From: Candidatus Latescibacterota bacterium | GTDB lineage: Bacteria > Krumholzibacteriota > Krumholzibacteriia > JACNKJ01 | Direction: 5' to 3' | Length of the DNA stretch: 64,000 bases | Assembly: GCA_020633725.1 (NCBI GenBank) | Contig: JACKDC010000003.1 | Location: 124,001-188,000 of the forward strand | Notes under the pieces: model-generated | Databases searched by the model: none | What the model was told of the DNA's origin: nothing | What the model saw: only the letters and a program-made list of their open reading frames with translations | Position numbers and translations under genes: made by a program | In this document: piece by piece, positions 34,396 to 42,566 of the stretch | Layout: each line of letters starts with the position of its first letter | Numbering within the stretch: position 1 is the stretch's first letter

Positions 34396-34868
34396 GGCGT
34401 GTACCGCATCTCGGCGTACTTCGTGCTGAAGCCGATGCGCTCGTAGAGCCGCTTGGCGGGATTGTCGTACTCCACGTGCAGCTTGACCGCGCCGTCCAGG
34501 CCGCCGCACGCCTCCTCGATGATGCGCCGGCCGAGGCCCTGGCCGCGCAGGTCCGGACGCACCGTGACGAAGAGCAGCAGATGCTCGGGCACGTAGCCGC
34601 CCATGCCCGTCGAGAGCATGAGCAGCGCGCCGGCCAGCCCGTCCCCCTGCTCCGCCAGCATCAGGAAGCCGCCCTTGCCCGGCTCGGCGCTGAAGGCGTA
34701 GTCCAGGGCGCGCTCCACGTCGGGGATGCTGTCGTGGTAGGGCTTCATCGTCTCGTGGAAGAAGCGCGCGAGCTGCGCACGGCCGGCCCAGGCGGGCAGA
34801 TCGCCCTCCCGGTCCACGCGATGGAGGGTGGCCGCGCCTGGCGGCGTGGCGGCGCTGGGGCGTGTCAT
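34392..34868 (-). CDS. GNAT family N-acetyltransferase
   Basis: The product is 158 aa from ATG 34868 (GAAAGGA upstream); earlier starts in frame lie in an unlikely Arg/Pro-rich sequence. GNAT motif A is clear: LLLFVTVRPDLRGQGLGRRIIEEACG, the R-x-x-G-x-G/A pyrophosphate loop for acetyl-CoA. It is preceded by motif D-like GDGLAGALLMLSTGMGG and followed by motif B (VEYDNPAKRLYERIGF). Size is standard. Because its stop overlaps the racemase start, the two products probably act on the same compound. One option is acetylation of the amino acid made or imported by the neighbours. Confidence 0.88.
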   Translation of the reverse strand: MTRPSAATPPGAATLHRVDREGDLPAWAGRAQLARFFHETMKPYHDSIPDVERALDYAFSAEPGKGGFLMLAEQGDGLAGALLMLSTGMGGYVPEHLLLFVTVRPDLRGQGLGRRIIEEACGGLDGAVKLHVEYDNPAKRLYERIGFSTKYAEMRYTP

Positions 34869-35183
34869 GGCGGTCGTCCTTTCCCCGTGGAGTGGAGCGG
34901 GAGTGCGCGTCGAGCCCTGCGGCAGGCCGGGGCATGCCAAGGACCCTGCCTGACCTGGGCCGGCAGGTTCCGTGCGCGAGCGAATCCACAAAGGGGGAGA
35001 GGCGGAGTCGGAGACTCCCCAGACGCAGATTGCACACACTTTCCGATCGGGGGCTCGCGAGCGCGGGCCCGTCCCACTTCGATTGTGTGAGGCGTTAACC
35101 GTAACAAGACATCCGCGCGCTGGCAAGGCCGGTTTCGAAAAGATGTGCGGGCGATGCGCCGCCGCACGGGTCCGAAAACGAAG
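34869..35183. other. Intergenic region without a visible gene
   Basis: About 315 bp between the GNAT gene and the terminator of the chemoreceptor gene. On the minus strand it holds the leader of the GNAT operon. An AT-richer patch around 35085-35105 (GTTACGGTTAACG on the minus strand) may contain the promoter, but no convincing -35/-10 pair was found. Confidence 0.4.
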
Positions 35184-35216
35184 GTCCCCCCCGGCGTTGG
35201 TCGAACCGGGGGGGAC
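35184..35216 (-). terminator. Intrinsic terminator of the chemoreceptor gene
   Basis: Perfect 11-bp stem GTCCCCCCCGG/CCGGGGGGGAC with an 11-nt loop. On the minus strand it is followed by CTTCGTTTTCGG. It lies about 30 bp after the stop at 35247. Confidence 0.8.
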
Positions 35217-35246
35217 GTTGCGCGCGATGCGCTGCGGGCGGGCCCG

Positions 35247-36704
35247 CTAGAAGCTGACGGTCTCCAGCGCCTCGTGACGGCCGTTGACCAGCGCCACGAG
35301 GCCCTCCGCGATGCCCTGCATCTCCTCGGCCTGGGCCGAGAGCTCCTCGGACGCGCTGGCCGACTCCTCCGCGTTGGCGGCATTGTCCTGCACCACGTGC
35401 TCGATCTGCGAGAAGGTCCGGCGGATGAGATCGATGCCCGTGGCCTGCTCCTGCGACGAGGCCGCGATGTCCGAGACGAGCGCCTGCACGGTCTGCGTCG
35501 CGCTGGCCACCTCGGCGAAGCGGGTCGACGTGCTGTCCACCAGCTCGGAACCCCGGCGCACGGTGCTCCCCGTGCCCTCGATCAGCGTCGCCGTCTCGCG
35601 GGCGGCGTCGGCCGCGCGCATGGAGAGCGTGCGCACCTCGTCGGCCACGACCGAGAAGCCCGCCCCGGCCTCGCCGGCGCGCGCGGCCTCGACGGCCGCG
35701 TTGAGGGCCAGGAGGTTGGTCTGGAAGGCGATGTCGTCGATGGTCTTCACGATCCGCGCCGTCCGCTCGCTGGCGGCGGCGATCTCGTGCATGGACTCGA
35801 GCAGCTCGGCCATCGTGGCGCTGGCCGACTCCACCACGCGGTTCGCCTCTTCCACGCTCCCCTTGGCGTGGTCGGCGTTGGCCGCGTTCTGGCTGGTCAT
35901 CGCGGAGATCTCGGTGAGCGACGCGGTGGTCTCCTGCAGCGAGCTCGCCTGGGTGGACGCGCCGTCGGCGAGCTGCATGCTCGCCGAGGCCACCTGGCGC
36001 GACGCCATCCTGACCTGTGCCGTCGCGCTGTTCATGCCCGTGGCGGCGCCGCGGATCTTGCGCGTGATGCTCAGCTCGATGACATAGGCGCTGAGGCAGA
36101 GCAGCAGGATCGCGATCACCACGCTGACCACGCCGGTCAGCACGCTGCGCCGGGCCACCAGCGCATTGGCGGCCTCCTCGGCGTCGACGAGCTCCTGCTC
36201 GGCCAGGGTGACGACCTTGTCGATGGCGGCGCGGTGCTCGCCATACAGCGCGCGCAGGGTGTCCAGCGACTCCTCGGCGCGGGCGGCATCGCCCCGGTTC
36301 ACTGCGGGAATCATGGTTTCCTTGGCCTCGCGGTAGAACGCGAGGGCCGGCGCGGTGGAGGCTTCGAGCAGGCCCGTCTTCATGGCGCCGTCGGGGAGCA
36401 CGGCGGCCCAGTGGTCGTGGCGCCGCAGGTACTCCGCCTCGCGCTCGCCGAGGTCGGCGACGATGGCGTCCCGCTCGGGGCCGGCCGGGACGTCGAGCAG
36501 CTCGTGACACAGCAGGTAGCTCTCGATGATGTACTCCGGCGGCGGCAGGATGTCCGCGACCAGGTCCTTGCCCTGCACGATGGCGGTGTAGTGAGGTCCG
36601 CCCACTCGCGCACGCTGGATGGTGTCCCAGCCCACCCCCGCAAAGACCACGTAGCCGACCAGGCTCAGGGCCAGCAGGCTGTACAGCTTCAATCGCAAAC
36701 TCAT
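35247..36704 (-). CDS. Methyl-accepting chemotaxis protein
   Basis: The product is 485 aa from ATG 36704, with GAGG 7 nt upstream; a GTG four codons earlier is less likely. TM1 (about 6-27) and TM2 (about 187-207) flank a 160-residue periplasmic region, helical, probably a four-helix bundle (IPAVNRGDAARAEESLDTLRALYGEHRAAIDKV). The cytoplasmic coiled coil carries the invariant hairpin tip (KTIDDIAFQTNLLALNAAVEAARAGEAGAGF). The segments around it (SLQETTASLTEIS, ASASEELSAQAEEM) look like methylation helices. There is no clear HAMP domain. No CheA/CheW genes are near; the ligand is unknown. Confidence 0.92.
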   Translation of the reverse strand: MSLRLKLYSLLALSLVGYVVFAGVGWDTIQRARVGGPHYTAIVQGKDLVADILPPPEYIIESYLLCHELLDVPAGPERDAIVADLGEREAEYLRRHDHWAAVLPDGAMKTGLLEASTAPALAFYREAKETMIPAVNRGDAARAEESLDTLRALYGEHRAAIDKVVTLAEQELVDAEEAANALVARRSVLTGVVSVVIAILLLCLSAYVIELSITRKIRGAATGMNSATAQVRMASRQVASASMQLADGASTQASSLQETTASLTEISAMTSQNAANADHAKGSVEEANRVVESASATMAELLESMHEIAAASERTARIVKTIDDIAFQTNLLALNAAVEAARAGEAGAGFSVVADEVRTLSMRAADAARETATLIEGTGSTVRRGSELVDSTSTRFAEVASATQTVQALVSDIAASSQEQATGIDLIRRTFSQIEHVVQDNAANAEESASASEELSAQAEEMQGIAEGLVALVNGRHEALETVSF

Positions 36705-36804
36705 CCCAGGCCTCACAGGTTGGGGTCCACGTCCATTCGGATCCTGGTATCGGCTGGATTTCGAGCGATCTTTATGGAATTGTCACCATGTCGTTCCTCG
36801 GAAC

Positions 36805-36836
36805 GAAAAGGGGGAGGCAGCAGGCTGCCTCCCCCC
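36805..36836 (-). terminator. Intrinsic terminator of the metalloprotease gene
   Basis: GGGGGAGGCAGC (36810-36821) and GCTGCCTCCCCC (36824-36835) form the stem. On the minus strand the stem is followed by TTTTCG. The stop of the metalloprotease gene is 22 bp upstream in transcription order. Confidence 0.8.
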
Positions 36837-36857
36837 GTGAGTCAATATCCGTAACTG

Positions 36858-39119
36858 CTAGCGCAGCAAGGTCATACGGCCCACCTGCGCGCTGCCGAGA
36901 GCCTCGAAGCGATACAGGTAGACGCCCGCGCTCATGGCGTGCCCGCGGGAGTCGGTGCCGTCCCAGACCACGTGGTGGTCCCCCGCGCCCGTCTCGCCCG
37001 AGACCAGGGTGCGCACGCGGCGACCGGCGAGGTCGAAGACCTCGAGGTTCACCTGCGCCGCCCGCGGCATGACGAAGCTCAAGGTCGTCTGCGCGCCGAA
37101 GGGGTTGGGCTGGTTGCCGAGCAGCTGGGGACGGCCGAAGATCGGCGCATCCGCCACGCCCGTGCTGGTCTGGATCTCGAAGTTCGTGTTCGAGATGTCG
37201 AAGAAGACGTTGTCGGCCGCCTCCACCTTCACGCGCGCCGTGGTCGTGACGACCGCCGGGGCGTTCACCTGCTCGACGCCATCGTTCGGCGTGTTGCTGG
37301 CCAGCGTGTAAGGCCAGGTCACGCCGCCGTCCACGGACAGCAGGATGTTGACGTTCGCGCAGCTCACCGGCGCCGCGGTGGTGCCGGCCACGTCCCAGGT
37401 GACGGTCTGCAGCGCGCCTGCGCTCCAGGTGACGGCCGTGTTCGGATCGGTCACCAGGAAGGGGCCGGAGCTGGCCACGGTGAAGGCGAGGTTGTCGTAG
37501 TTCACGCCCACGCCGCCGGCCTGCACGTCGCGCACGGTGACGCGGAAGTTGAGGCTGCGGGTGTAGGTGGGCAGCAGCTCGCCGATCGTGTGCACGTTGT
37601 TCAGCAGGTCGCTCTGCTTCGGGAAGGTGCGGGTCGGGCTCGTCACCGGGTCGAAGGAGCGGAAGATCGGCGCGTTGCCGCTCGGCGCGTTGGGGTGTCC
37701 GGCGGCGCCGAGGTCGGCCTCCTCCCAGCAGTAGTAGGCGGTGCCGGTGGTCGTCGCCGTGGCGGTGAGCGCGAAGGGCGTGCTCAGCGGAATCGCGAAG
37801 CCGCCGGTGCCGGCGTCGACGGTCGGCTCGATGGCGCCGGTGGCCGTGGTCACCGGGCAGCCGTTGCCCGCGCCGAAGTTCGTGTAGTTGACGATCTCCT
37901 GGATGCTGACCCAGTGGAAGTAGTCGTCGCTGTGGGTCTGCAGGTTCTGCGAACCGCAGATGCCCGCGTAGGCCATGATCGTGGAACCGCTGCCCGGCTC
38001 GTAGGCCGTGGCCGCGTTGCGGTTGCCGCCCGCGCAGGAGCCGGCGTTGCCGTTGAAGGTGTGGTTGCCGGCGTACTGGTGCCCCATCTCGTGGGCCACG
38101 TAGTCGATGTAGAAGGGATCGCCGATGGGCGCGGGCAGGCCCGTCACGCCGCGCGCCTTGAGGCCCGCGCGGCAGATCACGGCCAGGCCGGCGATGCCGC
38201 CGCCGCCCGTGGAGAACACGTGGCCGATGTCGTAGTTGGCCGTGCCGATCACCGCGTCCAGGTTCGCCTGGTTCTGGCCCAGCATCGTGCTGCCGTTGTT
38301 GTTCGTGTAGGGGTCGGTGCCGCTGTTGGTGTAGACCACGAGGTCGTTGTTGGCCACCAGCGTCATGTGGATCGAGACCTCGCGCTCGTAGACCTCGTTC
38401 ACGCGGTTCATGGCCGTCACGATGGCCGCCATGCCCGCGGCGACGGTGCCGCCGTGGTAGGCCGTGTACTCGCCCGTCGCCGCCACCACGGTGCGGTAGG
38501 TGCGTAGCTGCGTGCCGGAGCGATCGCCGCCCTGGCCGTTCTCGCCGAGCACGTCGGGCGTGAGCTCGGGATCCCGCTCCACCGTGCAGTCGAAGCTGCG
38601 GTCGGAGCTGAAGTCGTGCTTGTAGTAGCTCTGGTAGTGGGCGGTGTCGTCGCGCTGCCAGGGATCGATGTAGAAGGAGCCGTTCGGCGAAACCACCATG
38701 CCGTGGAAGCCGGTGGGCGTGAGGTCGAAGCGGCCGGTGGCGGCGGGGTCGTCCACGCCGCGGCCCCAGTAGGTCGTCAGCTCGGGGAACTTCGCGGCCA
38801 GCTCGGGCGCCATGATCGGCGACTCCGCGATGGCGAAGCGCTGCGTGCCGCCGTAGGGCATGGGCAGTTCGATCTCGATGCTCTGTCCGCTCTCGCGCGC
38901 GGGCGCGAGCTCGAGCTGCGCGCGCAGGGCATTCAGGTCGACGCTCACGGTGCGCGCGCGATCGGGGACGATCTGACGCTCCCCGGTCTGCAGGATCGTG
39001 GAGGGCGCGACGTCGGACCAGAGGTCCGCGGCCGTCGCGATCCCGGGCGCTGCGCCAGCGAGCAGGCAGAGGGCCAGCGCGGCGCCGGCCAGATGACGGA
39101 GTGACGTGGGCAGTCTCAT
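36858..39119 (-). CDS. Secreted reprolysin-like zinc metalloprotease with FlgD-like tail
   Basis: The product is 753 aa from ATG 39119 (GGGAGG 9 nt upstream); a TTG three codons earlier is rejected. Signal peptide to about residue 31 (IATAA). Residues 55-160 are a propeptide-like region. The catalytic domain (about 205-420) has the metzincin motif HEMGHQYAGNH near 341-351 with a downstream SIMAYAG-type Met-turn (STIMAYAG). A beta-rich middle region leads to the C-terminal module (NQPNPFGAQTTLSF, WDGTDSRGHAMSAGVYLYR, MTLLR). Secreted proteases of this design degrade proteins outside the cell. The tail variant NPFGAQ instead of NPFNP is a small divergence. Own extended -10 promoter and terminator make it monocistronic. 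Confidence 0.9.
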   Translation of the reverse strand: MRLPTSLRHLAGAALALCLLAGAAPGIATAADLWSDVAPSTILQTGERQIVPDRARTVSVDLNALRAQLELAPARESGQSIEIELPMPYGGTQRFAIAESPIMAPELAAKFPELTTYWGRGVDDPAATGRFDLTPTGFHGMVVSPNGSFYIDPWQRDDTAHYQSYYKHDFSSDRSFDCTVERDPELTPDVLGENGQGGDRSGTQLRTYRTVVAATGEYTAYHGGTVAAGMAAIVTAMNRVNEVYEREVSIHMTLVANNDLVVYTNSGTDPYTNNNGSTMLGQNQANLDAVIGTANYDIGHVFSTGGGGIAGLAVICRAGLKARGVTGLPAPIGDPFYIDYVAHEMGHQYAGNHTFNGNAGSCAGGNRNAATAYEPGSGSTIMAYAGICGSQNLQTHSDDYFHWVSIQEIVNYTNFGAGNGCPVTTATGAIEPTVDAGTGGFAIPLSTPFALTATATTTGTAYYCWEEADLGAAGHPNAPSGNAPIFRSFDPVTSPTRTFPKQSDLLNNVHTIGELLPTYTRSLNFRVTVRDVQAGGVGVNYDNLAFTVASSGPFLVTDPNTAVTWSAGALQTVTWDVAGTTAAPVSCANVNILLSVDGGVTWPYTLASNTPNDGVEQVNAPAVVTTTARVKVEAADNVFFDISNTNFEIQTSTGVADAPIFGRPQLLGNQPNPFGAQTTLSFVMPRAAQVNLEVFDLAGRRVRTLVSGETGAGDHHVVWDGTDSRGHAMSAGVYLYRFEALGSAQVGRMTLLR

Positions 39120-39185
39120 CGTGGGCAACCTCCCGGTTGGGCTCGTCGAGGAAGAGGGGCGGGGGCGGGTGCGCCGCCAGGCACA

Positions 39186-39194
39186 ATCATACCA
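39186..39194 (-). promoter_or_regulatory. Extended -10 promoter of the metalloprotease gene
   Basis: Minus strand TGGTATGAT (extended -10, TG-N-TATGAT) lies about 67 nt before ATG 39119. No good -35 box is present, as is common for extended -10 promoters. A similar TGGTATAAT serves the gene at 62653. Confidence 0.5.
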
Positions 39195-39258
39195 CGAGTG
39201 CCCCTGCCGCCTGCCAGTGCGCAGTGCTGTTGAGGAGTGGCGGCTCCTGAACGCGCAA

Positions 39259-40902
39259 TTAGTAGCGTCCGCGAATCGCGCTCATGCTGCTCGGCGCGAC
39301 GGCCGTGGCATGCGCCGCGGTCGCGACGCCACGCGGTCCATTGGCCAGGGGAATCACGGGCTCGACGTTGCCCCCGTCGGAGAGATTGGCGCGCAGGATC
39401 TGGTAGAGGCCCTGGGACCAGTAGAGCTTTCCGTCGCCCGGTCCGAGCGCGATGCCGAGCAGGGTGGAGCCGGCGGTGGCCAGAGGGGTGAGCTGGCTGC
39501 TGTTCACGTCGTAGCGGAAGATCTCGTAGGCGCTGCTGTCGGCGATGTAGAGCAGGCCGGTGGCGCTGTCCATGGCGAGCGCGTCGGGGTTGGTGAGACC
39601 CGCGATGTTCAGCGTTTCGCAGCCGGTGCCGTCGAGGTTCGACCGCTGCAGGGCGGCGCCGGCGGTCCAGTAGAGCTTGCCGTTCGCGGCGTCGAGCGCG
39701 AGGCCGGTGGGAAAGGACGGCACGCAGCTCGGGTTGAGGTCCTGCACCGACGCCCCCTCGTAGTCCGCGCGATAGAGCGAGGAGTTCGTGACCCAGTAGA
39801 GCAGATCGGCGTCGGTGTCGAGCGCGATGGCCTCCGCCGTCCCCGAGAAGTCCGAGGTCACGCGGCGGAAGTCGCTGCCGTCCTCGTTCACGCGGAAGAT
39901 GTGCGCGCCGTCGGCCCAGAACAGAACGCCGGCTTCAGGGTCGCGCTCCAGGTCGCTGGGCGTCCCCATGTAGGCGTGGGTGAGCGTCTTGCCGCCCACG
40001 AGCGGATCGGTGCGGTAGAACGCGCGATCGCCGTTGTGCCACCAGGTGAAGGTGCCGGTGACGGGATCGGCCGCCACGCCCCAGGGCCCGTAGTTCTCGC
40101 CGTTGATGACCTGTGTGAGATCGCTGCCGTCGAGGTTCATGCGGTACATGCGGCCGGCGATGTAGTCGCTGACGAAGAACAGCCGGTCGGCCGTCGTGTC
40201 CACGGCGATGTCGCGCAGGTTGAAGAAGCCCTGGTTGGACGCGAGCACGACGAGGTTCGCTCCGTCTTCGTCCGTGCGGACCACGCGCTCGGTGCCGTCC
40301 TCGGTCCAGAAGATCCAGCCGTGCCCGGGATGGACGGCGAGGCTCAGCGGGTTGTAGAGGCCGCTGGCGAGCGTGTCCACCGCGCCGCCGCCGAGTCCGG
40401 TCGCGAGGACCGCCTCCGCGGTGGCGTCCGCCCAGAAAAGCCGCCCGGTCGAGGGGTCCACCGCCACGCCGGTGGGCTCCGGCAGATCGCCGTAGAGGGA
40501 CTCGGGCGAGCTGCCGTCCAGGTTCGCACGGGAGAGCGTGTGCAGGGTCTGGGCGGTCCAGTAGATCTTGCCGTTCACCGTGTCCAGCGCGATGTAGCTC
40601 GGCAGCGGCGTGCTGAGCAGGACCTCGGGGTTTGTGCCGCCGTCCAGGTCGGCCCGCGCGAGCTGGTTGCGGCTGCGGTCGGCCCAGTAGACCTTGCGCG
40701 CCGCCGCGTCGATGGCCAAATGCTGCGCGCTCTCCATGACGAAGTGCGCGAGGGTGACGGTGTCGCTGCCATCGGTGTTGGAGCGCTGGATGGCGTCCTC
40801 GCCGGCCTCGACCCAGAAGAGGTAGTCCGCCCGCGCGGGCGAAACGATGAGCGCGAGGACGACGAGCAGGAGCGCGGAACGCGCGGAGAGGCGTCGGGGC
40901 AC
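39259..40902 (-). CDS. Secreted YWTD (LDL-receptor class B-like) beta-propeller protein
   Basis: The product is 547 aa starting with GTG 40902 (GGAGG 6 nt upstream). Signal peptide 1-25 (SPARA). The whole mature protein consists of repeats of about 43 residues with YW/FW-[TA]-D signatures: KVYWADRSRNQLARADLDG, KIYWTAQTLHTLSRANLDG, RLFFVSDYIAG, LLYWVTNSSLYRADYEG, KLYWTAGAALQRSNLDG, KLYWSQGLYQILRANLSDG. About ten to twelve repeats suggest two six-bladed propellers. Such propellers are protein-binding platforms. No C-terminal FlgD-like module is present, unlike other exported proteins here. Role unknown; exported binding protein is the best description. Confidence 0.87.
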   Translation of the reverse strand: MPRRLSARSALLLVVLALIVSPARADYLFWVEAGEDAIQRSNTDGSDTVTLAHFVMESAQHLAIDAAARKVYWADRSRNQLARADLDGGTNPEVLLSTPLPSYIALDTVNGKIYWTAQTLHTLSRANLDGSSPESLYGDLPEPTGVAVDPSTGRLFWADATAEAVLATGLGGGAVDTLASGLYNPLSLAVHPGHGWIFWTEDGTERVVRTDEDGANLVVLASNQGFFNLRDIAVDTTADRLFFVSDYIAGRMYRMNLDGSDLTQVINGENYGPWGVAADPVTGTFTWWHNGDRAFYRTDPLVGGKTLTHAYMGTPSDLERDPEAGVLFWADGAHIFRVNEDGSDFRRVTSDFSGTAEAIALDTDADLLYWVTNSSLYRADYEGASVQDLNPSCVPSFPTGLALDAANGKLYWTAGAALQRSNLDGTGCETLNIAGLTNPDALAMDSATGLLYIADSSAYEIFRYDVNSSQLTPLATAGSTLLGIALGPGDGKLYWSQGLYQILRANLSDGGNVEPVIPLANGPRGVATAAHATAVAPSSMSAIRGRY

Positions 40903-40991
40903 CGTGGACCTCCGGGTGAGGGCGTGAGGGTGCCGGGAAGTCTAGCAGTTGCCGGGAGGCGGAAACAGTGCGTTTCCCTACGGACGCCGAG

Positions 40992-41033
40992 GAGAGGGGC
41001 ACGGGGGAGACGCTGCTCCCCCGTGCCCCTCTC
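40992..41033. terminator. 18-bp perfect hairpin between secreted-protein genes
   Basis: GAGAGGGGCACGGGGGAG (40992-41009) pairs perfectly with 41016-41033 around a 6-nt loop. It stands 38 bp beyond the stop of the lipoprotein gene at 41071 and before the propeller gene. It has no T-tract on either side, so a factor-dependent terminator or RNA-stabilising stem is possible. Confidence 0.6.
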
Positions 41034-41070
41034 GTCCGTCGCAGTGATGCAGCGCTGCGGCGGCGTGCCG

Positions 41071-41835
41071 CTAGTAGTCGCCGAAGTCGTTCGGGTCCGT
41101 GCTCGCCGCGACCTCCGCCGCATCGGAGACGCCGTCGTTGTCGGTGTCGCTGTCGTAGGGATTCGTCCAGGCGACGTAGAGCTCCTGATAGTCGTTCAGG
41201 GTGTCGCCGTCGGTGTCGAGACCGGCCAGCGTGGTGGAGTCGGGGACGTTGAGGATCACGAAGGAGTACTGGTCGGGGTTGCAGAGCACGTCCGGCCAGA
41301 GACCCGTGAAGCCCACCTGGAAGTCGAGGATGTCGTCGCCCACGATGTCGGTGGGCGTGGTGGCCAGGTCCTTCACCACCAGCTTGTAGTCGCCCACCGC
41401 GCTCACGGCGTCCTTGGCGTAGAGGTAGGTGTTGCCGTAGTCGCTGCCCACGGACCAACCGCCCTGCAGCGCGGTCTGCCCGAGGGAGACGCCGTACCAG
41501 ACGTGGAAGTAGACGTCGGTGAGCGTGAAGGTGCCGCTGAAGGGGCCCGTGGGACCGTAGTCGAAGACGACGAAGCGGTCGCAGTGGGTGTGCTCGTCCC
41601 GCGTGGGCAGCGCCTTCTGCATCGTACCGTAGTCGTGCAGCGGATTGCCGTCGGCGCGCAGGTAGTACAGGTCGTCGATGTCGTCGGTGCTCCCGAGGCC
41701 GCCGCCGTAGGCGTTGATCCCGCCCTGCGGGGTCAGCGGCGCGGTGGGATCGTCGCCGCTTCCACTGCAGGCCTGCAGCCCCACGGCCACGATCAGCGCC
41801 ATCGCGCCGATTCCCAGAGCTTTCTTCGCGTTCAT
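41071..41835 (-). CDS. Lipoprotein with C-terminal calcium-binding (thrombospondin-3-like) repeats
   Basis: The product is 254 aa. Lipobox GLQAC (Cys23) follows a hydrophobic signal. Residues 60-205 form a beta-rich domain of unknown family (VVFDYGPTGPFSGTFTLTDVYFHVWYG). The last 45 residues contain three Asp-rich loops of the thrombospondin type-3/EF-like kind (DTDGDTLNDYQE, DSDTDNDGVSDAAE, STDPNDFGDY), which bind Ca2+ and often serve as surface linkers. The terminal position is odd: such repeats usually lie between domains, so the protein may be a truncated or minimal member. Surface-anchored calcium-binding lipoprotein is a reasonable description. Confidence 0.82.
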   Translation of the reverse strand: MNAKKALGIGAMALIVAVGLQACSGSGDDPTAPLTPQGGINAYGGGLGSTDDIDDLYYLRADGNPLHDYGTMQKALPTRDEHTHCDRFVVFDYGPTGPFSGTFTLTDVYFHVWYGVSLGQTALQGGWSVGSDYGNTYLYAKDAVSAVGDYKLVVKDLATTPTDIVGDDILDFQVGFTGLWPDVLCNPDQYSFVILNVPDSTTLAGLDTDGDTLNDYQELYVAWTNPYDSDTDNDGVSDAAEVAASTDPNDFGDY

Positions 41836-41960
41836 GTCCTGCTCCTCTCGTGTTGCGATCGCCCGCAGGCCGAGCCCGTGCGGCTGCAGGGCGGCGGCCT
41901 CGGCCTTGGATCTGGAGAGGTTGGACGGAGAAGTTGGAGCGATTACGGGCCGCGCCGACA

Positions 41961-41989
41961 GAAAGGCGGGGGACCCTCGCCCCCCGCCT
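41961..41989 (-). terminator. Intrinsic terminator
   Basis: AGGCGGGGG (41964-41972) and CCCCCGCCT (41981-41989) form a 9-bp stem. On the minus strand it is followed by TTTCTGT. It lies 5 bp after the stop at 41995. Confidence 0.8.
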
Positions 41990-41994
41990 CGAAG

Positions 41995-42552
41995 CTACTT
42001 CAGCAGGATGCCCTTCTGCCGGGCGCTGTCCGGCCCGGCGTCGAGACGGAACAGGTAGACGCCGCTCGCGGCCGGCGCGCCGGCGTCGTCCCGGCCGTCC
42101 CAGCTGCGCGAGTGGTGGCCGGCCGGCAGGGGACCGTCCTCCAGCACGCGCACGCGCGCGCCACGCAGATCGTAGACGACGAGCCGCACCTGCCGCGGCG
42201 AGGGCAGGTCGAAGTCCAGGCGCGTGTTCGGGTTGAAGGGGTTGGGCACGCCCGCGCGCAGCCGGAAGGCCAGCGCCTCGGCCGGCGGGTCGTCGTCCAC
42301 GCCCACGGCGAAGCTCTCGCTCTCCCAGAAGCCGCCGAGGACGGCAAGGGGCCCGCCGTGCAGGGCGCCGGCGTCGGGTTGCCCGGCCGTGCCGCCCAGC
42401 GAGAACTGTCCGCCGGCCAGCGGCGTGGCGCCGCCGCCGTCCACCGTGCTCCAGGTGAGATCGTAGGGACCGCCGGACTGCCCCCAGGCAGCGCTCGCCG
42501 CCAGCACGAGCAGGCCTATCGGGCCGAGGGCCAGGAAGATCGTGCGTCTCAT
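41995..42552 (-). CDS. Small secreted protein with FlgD-like C-terminal module
   Basis: The product is 185 aa. Signal peptide 1-24 (AAWG-QSGG). The short mature domain (GGPYDLTWSTVDGGGATPLAGGQFSLGGTAGQPDAGAL) is the widespread 'YDLTWSTVDGGG...LGGTIGQPDAG' repeat found once in many exported proteins of FCB and PVC bacteria. It ends with VLGGFW. Residues 100-185 are the Ig-like module (AGVPNPFNPNTRLDFDL, WDGRDDAGAPAASGVYLFRLD, ILLK). It lies 14 bp after the collar-like gene at 42567 on the same strand, so probably the last gene of an operon. Function unknown. Confidence 0.85.
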   Translation of the reverse strand: MRRTIFLALGPIGLLVLAASAAWGQSGGPYDLTWSTVDGGGATPLAGGQFSLGGTAGQPDAGALHGGPLAVLGGFWESESFAVGVDDDPPAEALAFRLRAGVPNPFNPNTRLDFDLPSPRQVRLVVYDLRGARVRVLEDGPLPAGHHSRSWDGRDDAGAPAASGVYLFRLDAGPDSARQKGILLK

Positions 42553-42566
42553 GATCTGTGCTCCTC

